Part shown: piece by piece, positions 1 through 9,292 of the stretch
Numbering within the stretch: the stretch's first letter is position 1
Layout: each line of letters starts with the position of its first letter
Assembly (NCBI GenBank): GCA_963575745.1
Contig: CAUYUJ010017860.1
Coordinates: forward strand, 425,188 to 460,520
Direction: 5' to 3'
Source of the DNA: Prorocentrum cordatum
Taxonomy: Eukaryota; Sar; Dinophyceae; Prorocentrales; Prorocentraceae
Length of the DNA stretch: 35,333 bases
Notes under the pieces: model-generated
Told to the model about the DNA's origin: nothing
Database searches by the model: none
Seen by the model: the letters and a program-made list of their open reading frames with translations, nothing else
Position numbers and translations under genes: made by a program

Positions 1-500
1 GCCCTGCTCCAGCCCGCATCGCCGGAGACATCCTCGCATTTCTGGGCTCCGGGATGCCGCGCGAGCTGTGGTCTAGCAGACATTCTCGCAACTTTGGGTT
101 CCAAGATGCCGTACGCGAGGTGGTCTGGCCGCCCGAAGCATCATCGCATCTTTGGGCTCCGAGATGCGGGCGCGAGGTGCTCAGGCGCATGTCGCCCGAC
201 TCTGGGCTCCCAGGTACATGTGCGAGGCGACAAATCCTTGCAGCAAATCTGGGTTCCGAGACGCCCTGCGCGAGATGCTCTAGCCAGTGTTGCCAGAGAC
301 ATCCTCGCAGTGCTCCGGCCCGCTTCGCCTGAGACATTTTCGCAACTCTGGGATCCGAGGTACCAAGCATGAGATGTTCTGGCCCGTTTCATCGTAGAGA
401 CCCTTGCAATTCTGGGCTCCGGGATTCCGCGCGCGAGGTGCCCTCGCTCGTTTCACCGAAGACGTCCTTACCGCTCCGAGTTCCAGGGAAGGACTCTGGT
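1..500. repeat. degenerate minisatellite, about 50-65 bp unit
   Basis: A core close to TCTGGGCTCCGAGATGC recurs near positions 43, 93, 151, 201, 249, 347 and 411, each time followed by a GCGCGAGGTG-like stretch and preceded by CTCGCA. Spacing is irregular, mostly 48-64 bp. No coding exon is recognisable in this stretch; the open frames across it come from the repeat. Confidence 0.7.
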
Positions 501-530
501 GGCGTCAGGCTGGAACGAACGTTTCTAATC

Positions 531-686
531 TTAAGTCGGGCGTGTCCCTCTACAGGAGGAATACCCAAAAATAGACAAAACATAGTATGGTGACGATTTT
601 TGGATTAGTTTTTGAATAGTTGAAATATTTATTAAATGTTTCATTGTTCGTCCAAAATCCGCCTGCAGGGGTACATGCCTGACCTA
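531..686. mobile_element. hAT-like TIR element (MITE), copy 1
   Basis: A 156-bp non-coding element begins TTAAGTCGGGC and ends GCCTGACCTA, so its ends are inverted repeats extending about 30 bp inward. The core is AT-rich, unlike the flanks. It is bracketed by a perfect 8-bp direct repeat TTCTAATC at 523-530 and 687-694, which I read as a target-site duplication. An 8-bp TSD is typical of the hAT superfamily; that assignment is inference because no transposase is present. Related copies are at 1091, 20097, 29315 and 32407, with fragments elsewhere. Confidence 0.8.
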
Positions 687-694
687 TTCTAATC

Positions 695-1026
695 AAATTA
701 TACAATCGTAGCGTGATCTGGGAGATGGTGCTGGCACCTCTTGACCAGAGCAGAACGTAGCTGGCGCCGAAGAAGCGATATCACGATTCCTTTGCAGCTT
801 GACAGAAATCCTTGATCGGAAGCGCCATACCCGAGAAGAGTTTCCCGCGAAGGTGGCATGAGGAGGCATGAGGGAGCACGGATGATGGGGGAGGAGGGAG
901 GAGGGAGGGAGCGGACGGGGGATGGAGGAAGGGGATGAGAAATGAGGAGGAACTAGAAGAGGGTGAGGGATGAGGGGCAAAGCTCAACCGACTGATCTGA
1001 GCACACCTTTTCATCATGTCGGGGAG
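695..1026. other. no clear gene; purine-rich stretch
   Basis: No convincing exon is visible. Positions 860-975 are almost purely G and A on the plus strand, so they form a polypurine/polypyrimidine tract. The 3' end would be the intron before the exon that starts near 1027. Confidence 0.5.
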
Positions 1027-1333
1027 GGCATCTGGGCGTCGACCCCTGGCCAAGTGAAGTGGTCAGCGCTGAAGCGAGAGCACGCTTCCTTTAGGTCGGG
1101 CATCGAAAAGTCAAAAAATAAGAAACAAAACAAACAAAAATAACACAAATTACGAAACAAATCGTCCCTGAACTATTTTTGGACTATTTGTGAATATTCC
1201 TCCTGTAGACGCCCGACTTAACGCTTCCTGGATCACCGACAGGCCGACGGACGCCGACAGGGCCTACGATGCCAAGGAGCTCAATAAAGACTGGACGGCC
1301 AGGGAGGCAAAGGACGAGCCTATTGGGGAATGA
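1027..1333 (+). CDS. C-terminal exon of an unrecognised gene, interrupted by a TIR element
   Basis: Two coding pieces, 1027-1090 and 1222-1333, lie in one reading frame once the element at 1091-1221 and one copy of its 8-bp duplication are removed. The joined peptide is about 55 residues, hydrophilic and charged: it begins near GIWASTPGQVKWSALKREH and ends AKDEPIGE, with a TGA stop at 1331-1333. The start at 1027 is chosen because an AG preceded by a pyrimidine-rich stretch sits there. Codons favour G/C in third position. I do not recognise the family. The element may act as an intron, although no in-frame GT-AG pair is obvious, or it may have broken the gene. Confidence 0.5.
1091..1221. mobile_element. 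hAT-like TIR element (MITE), copy 2, inside a coding exon
   Basis: A 131-bp element begins TTAGGTCGGGC and ends GCCCGACTTAA, with an AT-rich core. It is flanked by a perfect 8-bp direct repeat CGCTTCCT at 1083-1090 and 1222-1229. The coding frame on the left (codons ending in GAG CAC GCT TCC) continues on the right from the second copy of the repeat, so the insertion point is inside an exon. Confidence 0.85.
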
Positions 1334-1613
1334 GCAGGTCCACCCAACTCCAGACGAACGGCCGAGACGTGCCGGCGACTTTCACGCCGCGGAGGCGGAC
1401 GACGGACGGGGAACCGCCGCGGTGCACAGCACGGCACACAACGGTGCGGTGCTTCATCAGGGGCTCGTTCTGGGGACCTGCCTGGAGCCAGTCGCTCCCC
1501 GCGTGCGCCGATGCCGCGTCGAACGTCCGCCGCCCTGCCTCGAAGTCGAGCCGAACTGGGGCCGAGCTGGAGCGGAGTCACGGTCGAGCTGGGCTTGAGC
1601 TACAGCCAGAGCT

Positions 1614-1770
1614 ATGATCAAGAAACCGATCAGTGGAGACACCTGGCCACGCTTCCCGGAAGTTTCTCAACTACATCTGGGTCAATCTCAGTTGTTCGCG
1701 ATGGAGCGGCGGAGGAACTCCAGAAACTGGGCCAGCTCTCCAGCGAGTTCATTAAGACACGCCGGCCCAG
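1614..1770 (+). pseudogene. possible coding remnant with a frame change
   Basis: Two adjacent peptide-like stretches lie in different plus-strand frames. Positions 1614-1709 read MIKKPISGDTWPRFPEVSQL and onward. From about 1700 another frame reads AAEELQKLGQLSSEFIK, an amphipathic helix pattern. Neither frame looks good over the whole interval, which suggests an indel between them or an unseen splice. No family was recognised. The rest of 1334-2077 shows no gene that I can support. Confidence 0.3.
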
Positions 1771-2077
1771 CTTTTCGGGAGGAGGTTTCTTAATTAGATG
1801 CTCGACTGTACACAACCGAACATATCCGCTCGGGGGGCCCCAGGAAGGCCACCCCCCCAACGAACCTCGAAGCGCTGCAGGTCTCAGCAAGCCGGCGCCG
1901 CTTGCGTAAGGCACCCCGCCGCTGGCGCGTGCCACGCGCCAAGAGCAGCACGCCGCGGAGGCGGACAGCCACCGCACCGGCGGGCCACGGGAGCGCCACG
2001 CCGTGGGGCGTCGGAGGGATCCCCCCGGCCGGTCGTCCTCGTCCCTCGTCCTCGGCGGCCCACCTCCACCTCCACCC

Positions 2078-2138
2078 CTCCTCCTCCTCCTCCTCCTCCT
2101 CCTCCTCCTCCTCCTCCTCCTCCTCCTCCTCCTCCTCC
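2078..2138. repeat. (CTC)n microsatellite
   Basis: About 20 uninterrupted CTC/TCC triplets. Open frames through it encode poly-Ser, poly-Leu or poly-Pro on this strand and poly-Gly, poly-Arg or poly-Glu on the other. They are artefacts of the repeat. Confidence 0.95.
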
Positions 2139-2339
2139 CACCTCCTTCTCTGAGCTTGGCACGACGGCTTGCGCTGGTGGCGTCGTCGGCCTGGGCCGCT
2201 CCGGTGGTTCCGGCACCTCCTCCAAGCCCATCATCTTGACTGCCTGACAGGCGGCGCGCTTCTGCATCGTCGCTCGTCGTCGTCTGCGACCGCAAAGACG
2301 AAGGCGGTAAAAACGAAAGCGACTGCAACCCAAGCAGGA

Positions 2340-2880
2340 GGCGAGGGGGAGGAAGAGGAGGGAGGAGGGAGGAGAATGAGGGAGGAGAGGGCGAGAAGAT
2401 GGGAAGGAGAAGGAGGAGGGCCCCCCCCTTCCCTCGCCCAGCGCGCTGGAAGAGAGGAGGGATCGGAGGGGGATGGGGCGAAGAGGGGGCGAAGAGGAGG
2501 GGGAACGAGGGAGAGGAAAGGGGAGATGAGCTGAGGAAGGGAGCCGGGAAGGAAGCGAGGAGGGGTGGCCGGGACGGAAATGAGACGGAGGAGGGGTGGC
2601 CGGGACGGAAATGAGACGGGGAGGACTGAAACAGGGAGGGGATGGAGCGGGGTGGGGGGAGGGAGGCGAGGAGCGGGGGGGTAGGGAGAGAGCTGTGGAG
2701 ACAAAACAAATGTGTAGGACGGGGGAGGAGGAAGAGGGAGGGTGGGCACGTGGGCAAAGAAAGCCGGGGACGAAGGAGGAGGCACAGTCTGGAGGGCGGA
2801 AGCGAGTAGCGAGGAAGACAGAGAGGAGCAGGGGGAGGAAAAGGGGGAGGAGGAGCGCATGTGCCTCAAGAGAGGCATGA
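2340..2880. repeat. purine-rich low-complexity DNA with a 29-bp tandem duplication
   Basis: The plus strand is nearly all G and A for some 500 bp. Within it, around 2559-2616, a unit containing GGGGTGGCCGGGACGGAAAT occurs twice in tandem. No exon is visible. The 2881-3469 interval that follows is less biased but also shows no gene I can support. Confidence 0.7.
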
Positions 2881-3469
2881 CGGGGTGCATGAAAAGAGTG
2901 CAATTCACAGCCCAGGGCCTACCTCCCTGTGCCGAGTTACGACAGATGGCCCACCGAAGCACAGCGTGTTACACATTTCAAGATATGGCTCCAAGGAACC
3001 TAATACAGATTTGCCATAACTCATGTAAGTTCGCGTTCCCTGGCGTAGCAGGTTCCCTTTCTGGCCTCAAGAATTGCACCCTAACCGAGCTAATCGTCTC
3101 TCCGTTCTTTTCCCAGAGAAGGCCCGAAGAGGTCTTTCCCAAAGAGGCCCGGGGAGGCCTACCATGTTTCGACAGAATGGTCCTTGCCAGAACCTTTCTG
3201 GCTAAAGCCTTTGCAGCAACTCAGCGTTGCTGGACTTTCAGACGTGCGGTCGAGAATCGCAGGACAGCTATTGTACCCGCTGCACAGAAACAGTTCTGTC
3301 CATCGTCTCGAGCGCGACCAGCATCGCGCAGGTCTTGCCACTGCCATAACATCGTTAAGAAGAGATTCCAAACGAGATAGAGACAACGAACACTACATCA
3401 ATCAGGAGATCGAGGATATCAATACTCAATGCTATCGGCAGTGGTCTAACCGGGACCATTGCATGGTAG

Positions 3470-4612
3470 CGGAGCCTTCGAGCTCCACGGACGGTCATCA
3501 CGGCGAAGAATTTTGATGACGTGATTCCCAAGTGGAACGGGGACACGGTGGACGACTATGAAAGAGACGTCAAGGCCTACATTCGTGGGGCGCGCCAAGA
3601 CGAGCGCTACGCATGCGGACCAAAGCTCTGGCGAAAGCTGGAGGGCCGCGCTCGTCAAGCTGCCAAAGACATCGACTCGGACAAGCTCGAGTCGGACAAC
3701 GGCGCTGACTTCCTACTGAGGCACATCAGGTCGAAGCTCGGAGTTCAACCGATTCAGGACGCCGGGAAGTGCCTGGCACGATGGGTCTTCGACCTGCGGA
3801 GGGACATCGGTGAGCCGATGCCGAGCTACATCAGCAGGGGCGACGGGGCGCACCGCGACGTGGTCAAGGGTTTCGACACCGAGTAGTTCAAGCGCCAGAA
3901 GATGGAGCGGCTGTCGGTAAGGGCCAAGGTGTGGAACTCTCTCTACCAGGAGCTGAACTGGTTTCTCAACAGGATAGTGTACGAGGGCCCGGACGACGCC
4001 GCAGATGAGGCCAGGAGACTTGACGACTGGCTGTGGAACTTCACCAAAACAAGCCTCGAGGAGATACCGGAACATCCTGACTTTGGCACGAACTTCCAGT
4101 AGGCGATTCCCTTGGATCAACTACGCGGCTGGCTGCTTCTACAGCGCTCGCGGCCGACGCCGACCGAGCGCGCAGCGGTCGTCAGCGCCGTCGCGGGGAA
4201 CTTCGACTACGAGAGCATCGGCGAGCAACTGCGCGCATCGTGGCCAGACGACGAGCTGACGAGACGTGACAGGAAAGGGAAGGAGCGCCAAGGCCGTCAC
4301 CGAGACCGCGGACGCATACGCGCTGGATGGGAACAAGACGAAGAAGAACCAGACGCTGAAGATCATATCCACTACGAGCAGTCCGAGACGTCGGTCGGCA
4401 CCGAGAACGAGGACGACGACAAACCGGAGGAGCCGCTCTCCAGCGCAGAGGAGATCGAGCAGGCAGAGCAGGCGTTCCCCGCTCAGCAGCGCAGTTTTGA
4501 AGAAGCTCGAGATCTACTTCGACGCGTGAAGACAGCCAGGAAGTTCTACCCCGTGGATGCGGAAAAGGAGAGAGGCCGCCGCGAAAAGCCTTCCAGGGGA
4601 CGCGACATATAA
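3470..4612 (+). mobile_element. retrotransposon gag-like fragment with two in-frame TAG codons
   Basis: One frame stays open from after the TAG at 3467 to a TAA at 4610-4612, apart from TAG codons at 3884-3886 and 4100-4102. The three segments form one protein-like sequence. It begins with an acidic and tryptophan-containing N-terminus (IPKWNGDTVDDYERDVKAY), then has a helical middle with LRRDIGEPMPSYISR, then a WLLLQRS block and a SWPDDELTRRD block, and an acidic, charged tail. This order resembles the gag-like N-terminal region I associate with retroelement polyproteins in dinoflagellates; that is recalled knowledge, not a search. No zinc knuckle, protease, integrase or reverse transcriptase follows before 5031. 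The fragment is therefore truncated, and probably dead unless the TAG codons are read through. Confidence 0.65.
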
Positions 4613-5030
4613 CATTGGGCGGCACCTCGTGGCAATCGCTCGCGGGCATGATCTGCTCGCAGCAGGGGGGGCGCATGAGCCGCGCAGCCCCCGAGTGAGG
4701 CAAGGACAGCCCTCCTCGGGGCCCCCGATGCCTCTCGGGCACCGAGAGACTCCAAAGGCCTACTGGGACCTTCGAGCCGGGTGGGGCTGGCACCAATGTA
4801 AAATATTGACGGCCTGTGTGCTCCTCAATTTCGGCCTAAACCTCTTCGAACTGATGGGCCTTTGAAAAATGCGCGGAATAAAAACAAGTTCAGGGGAAGG
4901 GGTCGAGAAGCGGGAGGGAAGCAGAGATGGGAAATCGCGAAGGCGGAAATCGCGAAGGCGGATCGAGAACTGTCCTCGCCTAGACCATGTAGGCCAATAC
5001 CCCCCATGCCGCAGCCTTTTTCCCAACTCA
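4613..5030. other. no gene seen between the gag fragment and the transporter
   Basis: The interval holds no recognisable retroelement pol domain and no convincing exon. A 15-bp unit, AAATCGCGAAGGCGG, is tandemly duplicated at about 4932-4961. Confidence 0.5.
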
Positions 5031-7310
5031 TCACCCCACGTTACGCACGCTGGCCGAATCTGACAGGGTGCCTCTGCGGCGAGACCACAATATCCTCGTC
5101 GTGCCGCCTGGATCCGTCTTGGCGGTCTCTGCCAAGACCCTTAGCGTCTCTGCGTCGTACGGGGGCGTCAGAACGAAGGTCAAGAGCAGTCCCAGCAGAC
5201 ACAACAAGCCGCATCCAGCGAGGACCATCTGGAAGCCTACAGCATCCTGCACTGGAGGCAAAAAGAGGGTGCCCACGAAAGCGCCCACCTTCCCAGAGGC
5301 TGCGGACAACCCGTGGCAAGAGGCCCGGATCACAGTCGGAAAAATCTCGGCCGGAATGATGAAGGTTGTGGCTCCAGGGCCCATCGCGTCGAAGCTCTTC
5401 TGAACCCCGAAGATGATCACCTCGAGCCCGCCAACACCACGGCCGTAAAGAAAACTCATGAGAAAGAATGCGATCCCCATCACAGTGAACCCCACGCACT
5501 GAAAACAGCGGCGGCCAAAACGGCCGATGCAAAAGGTGAAGAAGTAGCCGGGAGCCGACAGCGCAACGATCTTCAGAACGTTCCAAAGGGTGCCCTCGCG
5601 CGACTCGGCCTGGAAGAGCGTGGTGGTGTAGCCGCCCGCGCCATGTGGAGGAACAAAAAACCACACCAACCAAAACTGTTGGAGGTCCGCGCGGATTTCT
5701 TGGACCTGCGCTGGAACCCCCTGCCTGGCGCGCGGAGCGCGCCGGGGGCGGCGCCTCTGGCGCCGCCGGGGGGGCGCAGCGCGGATCCAAGAAACCCGCG
5801 CGGAGCGCCAAAAGTTTATACATGTTCATGGCGTGTTTTCTTCTTCGGCCATAGCCGACGACGTCGTACACCAGCCACGCCAGCATCGTCCCCGCCAGGG
5901 GCCGCAGCGCCCCCCGCAGCGCCGCTGCGCGGGCCTCCGCCCGGCGCGCCCCGGCCGCGCGCCGCGCCTCCGCCCACGCCGCGGACTCCTGCATCGTTTC
6001 GGTGGCAACTCGTGGGAGCCTCCCATACCACCTTGTCGCCTCTTGCGAATCGACGCTGATCACCGCTAAATCGACGCTCATCGACTCAACAACCTATACG
6101 CTATTCGACGCCAGCCGGCGCTAACTCGGCGCTGCTTCACTGACTCCCAGACGCTCATCGACGCCAGCCGACGCTGAAGACGGAATCCAGAGAGTATACC
6201 AGGCTCCCAGGACTTGCCACCGAACATCGTGGCGCCCCGGAGCAGGGCCCCGAGCAGGGCCAGGACCGCGCCGCCTCCCACGCCGGCCCGCCACGTCGCC
6301 TGGTCCGAGACCCCGGCGTAGAAGCAGGCCAGCACCACCAGGGGCGCCAGCACCTCTGGAGGCCGCGGGAGCGGTAAGGCCACGACCAGGCCCGCACGCG
6401 GGACCGTGGGTGCCGATCTTGGCCACGCTCCGTTTTCCCAGACCCCCTCGCGCTGTGAGAAAATCACGACGCGTCGTTGTTTCCATATCTTCGGCCTCCG
6501 GGGGCCCCGGCCGGGCCTCGGGACCGTCAACAAACGACTCAGGATGAAGAACCGGTCGCGAGGAATGGGTCCAGACCTCTGGGGGGCGATGTCGTGAAAA
6601 AATCATGGCGTCGGGGGTCTGGGTTGGTCACCGTCGACTCGTGGATCATCCTCGCGCATCGGCGGCGGGCGGCATGGACCACGACCAAGGTCGGCGTCGA
6701 CAGGATCCCGTCACATCTCTGTGTCAGCGTGCTTCTGCCCTGGAAGCACCTGGCCCAGCAGGAAGCACAGGTTCAGCCCCGCCATCTGCCAGGCCGAGCT
6801 CTCTGCAGAGGCGTGCTCCGCGGTCACCGCGCCGCTCAGCGGGTACTCCCCGCCGATGCCCACGCCCAGCAGGAACCGCCAGAACAGCAACACCTGCCAG
6901 GCCTCCAAGGGGCCAGCTGGCGCGGCGGCAGCGGCGCCAGCGGCGCTCACGCACATCAGGGCCGCGGTGGCAATGAAGGTGCCGCGGCGCCCGAGGAGGT
7001 CGGCTAGAATACCGAAGAGGAGCTGACCCACGATGGCGCCACCGTGCGACGCCGAAGTCAGGGCGCCGTTTTCCCACGGAGACAGCTTGCCGTAGCAGCT
7101 CTCGAACTCTGGCCTGATAATGTTGACGACAGACAGATCGTACAGATCAGTTGCCAAGCCGATACCTTGGCGCAGCGTGGCCAAAGCAGCAGGCGTCCTT
7201 GAAACCGCGGACTCTTCAGTGCCAGTCCGAGCAGGGGAGTCGTCTCCGCGTGGACGGGCAATCTCGAGGTTCAGATGGCGGTCATCATCTGCGAGCGGGA
7301 CCGAGGCCAT
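5031..7310 (-). CDS. phosphate:H+ symporter, PHO84/PHT1 type (MFS), four exons
   Basis: An inorganic-phosphate importer of the MFS phosphate:H+ symporter family, expected in the plasma membrane or another membrane with about 12 helices. Proposed exons are 7310-6750, 6452-6226, 6055-5850 and 5641-5031, joining in phase to about 534 residues, the usual family size. Exon 1 has a short soluble N-terminus, GIGLATDLYDL (helix 1), the MFS loop FGILADLLGRRG near residue 99 and GGEYPLSG near 153. Exon 2 gives helices 5-6 with a WR pair. Exon 3 gives the central loop and GTMLAWLVYDVVGYG, like the family's D-x-x-F-Y-G helix 7. Exon 4 has GATTFIIPAEIFPT and HGLSAASGKVGA, which match the family closely, and helices 8-12. 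Introns 1 and 2 fit GT-AG; intron 3 is a TIR element with unclear borders. The frame is open upstream of the chosen ATG, so the start could lie at an earlier in-frame Met. Confidence 0.85.
5640..5852. mobile_element. palindromic GC-rich TIR element filling transporter intron 3 (family A, copy 1)
   Basis: A 203-bp element (5645-5847) lies between two copies of GCCAT (5640-5644 and 5848-5852). Its two halves are inverted repeats: outer A-rich ends, an AAACTTTTGG-like segment, then GGCGCTCCGCGCGGATTTC, with the central palindrome GGCGCGCGGAGCGCGCC. Removing the element plus one GCCAT rejoins the transporter frame after helix 7. Related copies are at 20536, 31345 and 32030, with a diverged one at 25145. 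Confidence 0.75.
6001..6221. repeat. inverted repeat across transporter intron 2
   Basis: Positions 6001-6028 (GGTGGCAACTCGTGGGAGCC and on) are the inverse complement of 6194-6221 with 5 mismatches in 28. One arm lies in exon 3 and the other just inside the intron 2 donor. The interior repeats ATCGACGCT-like words. It may be another short TIR element. Confidence 0.55.
6455..6640. repeat. dispersed repeat family F inside transporter intron 1
   Basis: This roughly 180-bp segment carries CCAGACCTCTGGGGG, CATGGCGTCGGGGGTCTGGG and a GGGACCGTC core. It aligns by eye with 23725-23890 in the same orientation and with 7795-7925 in the opposite one. Its two ends carry similar direct words, GTGAGAAAATCACGACG and GTGAAAAAATCATGGCG. 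It occupies most of the 297-nt intron 6453-6749. Confidence 0.6.
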
Positions 7311-7549
7311 TGACCCACCAATGCAGCTGTGCCGACAGTAGTGGTGTGCAGCCATGCCGCAGACGATAGATTTGAAGCAAATGGCGACGGGGTCACCCTG
7401 CAGCAAGCTCTGAAACTGCGGCAACAAGGGGGCCCAAGCTGCAAAGCCAGACCAAGCCGGCTAAAACCGAGGACCGAACCGTATCAAGCCACATTCCACA
7501 ACATGAAGCCAGCTCGGGAACCAATAAGACAACTGGATCGAAACGAAGT

Positions 7550-7660
7550 CCCACCAGCCCTCTGGGACCAGGTGCTTGCACGAGTTTTGCCTCCTCTCTG
7601 TCCACATCCCTTGCTTCCCCTGCTCGGGGATGGGGGGGTACGCCTCCCCCTACCAGATCG
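7550..7660. repeat. dispersed repeat family G, copy 1
   Basis: The stretch CCCACCAGCCCTCTGGG, an AGGTG word, a pyrimidine-rich run and GGGGNNGGGG-CTCCCC also occurs near 8375-8475 and 11207-11312. At the two later sites it directly precedes a CCAAGA array. The interval 7311-7550 shows no separate gene. Confidence 0.55.
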
Positions 7661-7794
7661 TCAGTGCAATCACATGATCAGCGCTCTGAGCAGGTAGTGT
7701 ATACTTCGGCAACCTCTTGTGCGCCACGGTGTCGAAGCACTGCTTGCCGAGAAAGGCTGCAAGCTCCCCAGACATGCGACGCTCTGATTTTTTC

Positions 7795-7925
7795 ACAAAG
7801 GGGTCCCTGGAAGTCCCGACCCTTTCCCAGGGACTGGCTTTTCATCCTGACTCGTGTTTTGACTGCCCCGAGGCCCCGTGAGGGCCCCCAGAAGCCGAAA
7901 TTGGTCAAAAACCTTCCGTCTTGAC
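7795..7925. repeat. dispersed repeat family F, copy 2
   Basis: Begins TGATTTTTTCAC and contains CTTTTCATCCTGACTCG followed by a CCCCGAGGCCC core and CCCCCAGAAGCCGAAAT. It is the inverse-orientation relative of the copy in transporter intron 1. Confidence 0.55.
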
Positions 7926-7939
7926 TTCTTTACGACGCG

Positions 7940-8374
7940 ATCATGTCTGGGTCGACACGTTCGCCGACTCGGTGGAGAACAGGTGTCGACGGTGGCGGCG
8001 GGGGCGACGGCGGCGTCGGCCGGTGGCGACGGTGGCGACGACGACGACCCGGGGTGGCGGCGGTGCCTCGGGGTGGACGTCACCCTCCCGCCGCGCCTTC
8101 AACAAGGACCAGCCCGCGTCATCGAAGAGCCGGCAAGCCCACCCATCAGCCGGGGCGGCGCGAGCAGGGAGGACGAGGAGGGGACAATGAGTCCCAACAG
8201 CCCTCCCGCGAGATCCTGGCGATTCAGCCTTTTTGAGCCGGGCGTTTTCGCTCGATTTCGGGTCTCGGGACCCTAACAGGTCGCTCCGGCTCGAAAAATG
8301 ACGCAGGAAGATGGGGTCCGGAGGTCCAGACGTGAATTCTTGCGATTTTGCAATGTCTGGCAACGTCGGAGCTC
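7940..8374. other. no gene seen; GGTGGCGAC-rich stretch
   Basis: Positions 7985-8060 are a degenerate run of GGTGGCGRC words. The remainder up to 8375 shows no convincing exon. Confidence 0.4.
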
Positions 8375-8475
8375 AGGGTCTGGGCGCAGGTGGTCTAACG
8401 AGATGTTCCTCTCCTCTGCCAGAGCCCTCTCTCATTCGGGGAAGGGGGCACACTCCCCTTCCCTGCCTGAGGTTG
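8375..8475. repeat. dispersed repeat family G, copy 2
   Basis: Contains GTCTGGGCGCAGGTGGTCTA, then a pyrimidine-rich run and GGGGAAGGGGG with CTCCCCTTCCC. Matches the copies at 7550 and 11207 and leads into the CCAAGA array at 8500. Confidence 0.5.
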
Positions 8476-8499
8476 CCTGGGTCCCCCCGCGATGTGTCA

Positions 8500-9055
8500 A
8501 GGGGGCCTTCTTGGCCCGAGATGGCTCCAAGAGAGCAGCCGATGCTCCGAGATGGCCCCCGAGGCGGCTCAAGATAGCAAAAATATGATGGTTCATTGAG
8601 GCTTCCGACATACCTCCAACCCACAAGAACAAGAGGGCCACAGAGCGACTACAGGTGCTCCCGAAGCCCCCTTCAGGACTTCCCCCAGAAGCCAAACACC
8701 CTTCAATCGCCTGTTCGCTTCCGACAGGCTCTCGAGGCCTCAAGGCGGCCTCGAGACCGCCCCAGAGAGCCCCAGGAGCGCCCCAAAGAGGGCCCCTAGA
8801 GGAGACTCTCATGGTCCCACGGGGGCAAGGCAGATCGAAGATCCCGCCTGTTTGATCGACGCTATCCGAGGTGGCCCCAAGTGGCCCTCCAGAGCTCCCC
8901 AAAGACCCGCAGAGGAAACCTCCCAGAAGATCCCAGAGAGGACCCCAAGACCCTCCCAGATCGCCCCAAAAAAGGCTCCAAGAGGGCCGCGAGCCGCGAG
9001 AGAGCTCAAAGGGGACCCTGAGAGGGTCTCCAGAAGACCCCAAGACGGCTGCCAG
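8500..9055. repeat. CCAAGA-type degenerate short-period array
   Basis: Words such as CCCCAAGAGGCC, CCAAGATGGCC and CTCCAAGA recur every 10-14 bp for about 550 bp. Stop codons are rare in several frames, giving long Pro/Lys/Arg-rich open frames that I do not regard as genes. It is followed directly by a (CTC)n tract. Confidence 0.75.
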
Positions 9056-9059
9056 AGTC

Positions 9060-9292
9060 CTCACCCTCCTCCGCCTCCTCCTCCTCCTCCTCCTCCTTCT
9101 CCTCCTCCTCATCCGTCATCTTCTCTTCGTCCTCTTCCTGCCCGTCCGCCTCTTCCATCTTGTCCGCCTCCTCGGTCCTGCTCCTCGTCCTCCTGCTACT
9201 CCTCGTCCTCCTCCTCCTCAGCGTCCTCCTCCTCCTCGTCTTCCTCCTCCTCCTCCTCCTCCTCCTCCCCCTCCTCGTTCTCGTCCTCTTCC
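9060..9292. repeat. imperfect (CTC)n microsatellite
   Basis: A pyrimidine-rich run of CTC triplets with GTC and TTC interruptions, forming the second part of the array-plus-microsatellite composite. Confidence 0.85.

Noticed and set aside
1630-2962. Several 240-375 codon minus-strand open frames
   Set aside because: They run through (CTC)n and purine-rich DNA and translate to Ser/Pro or Gly/Arg runs.
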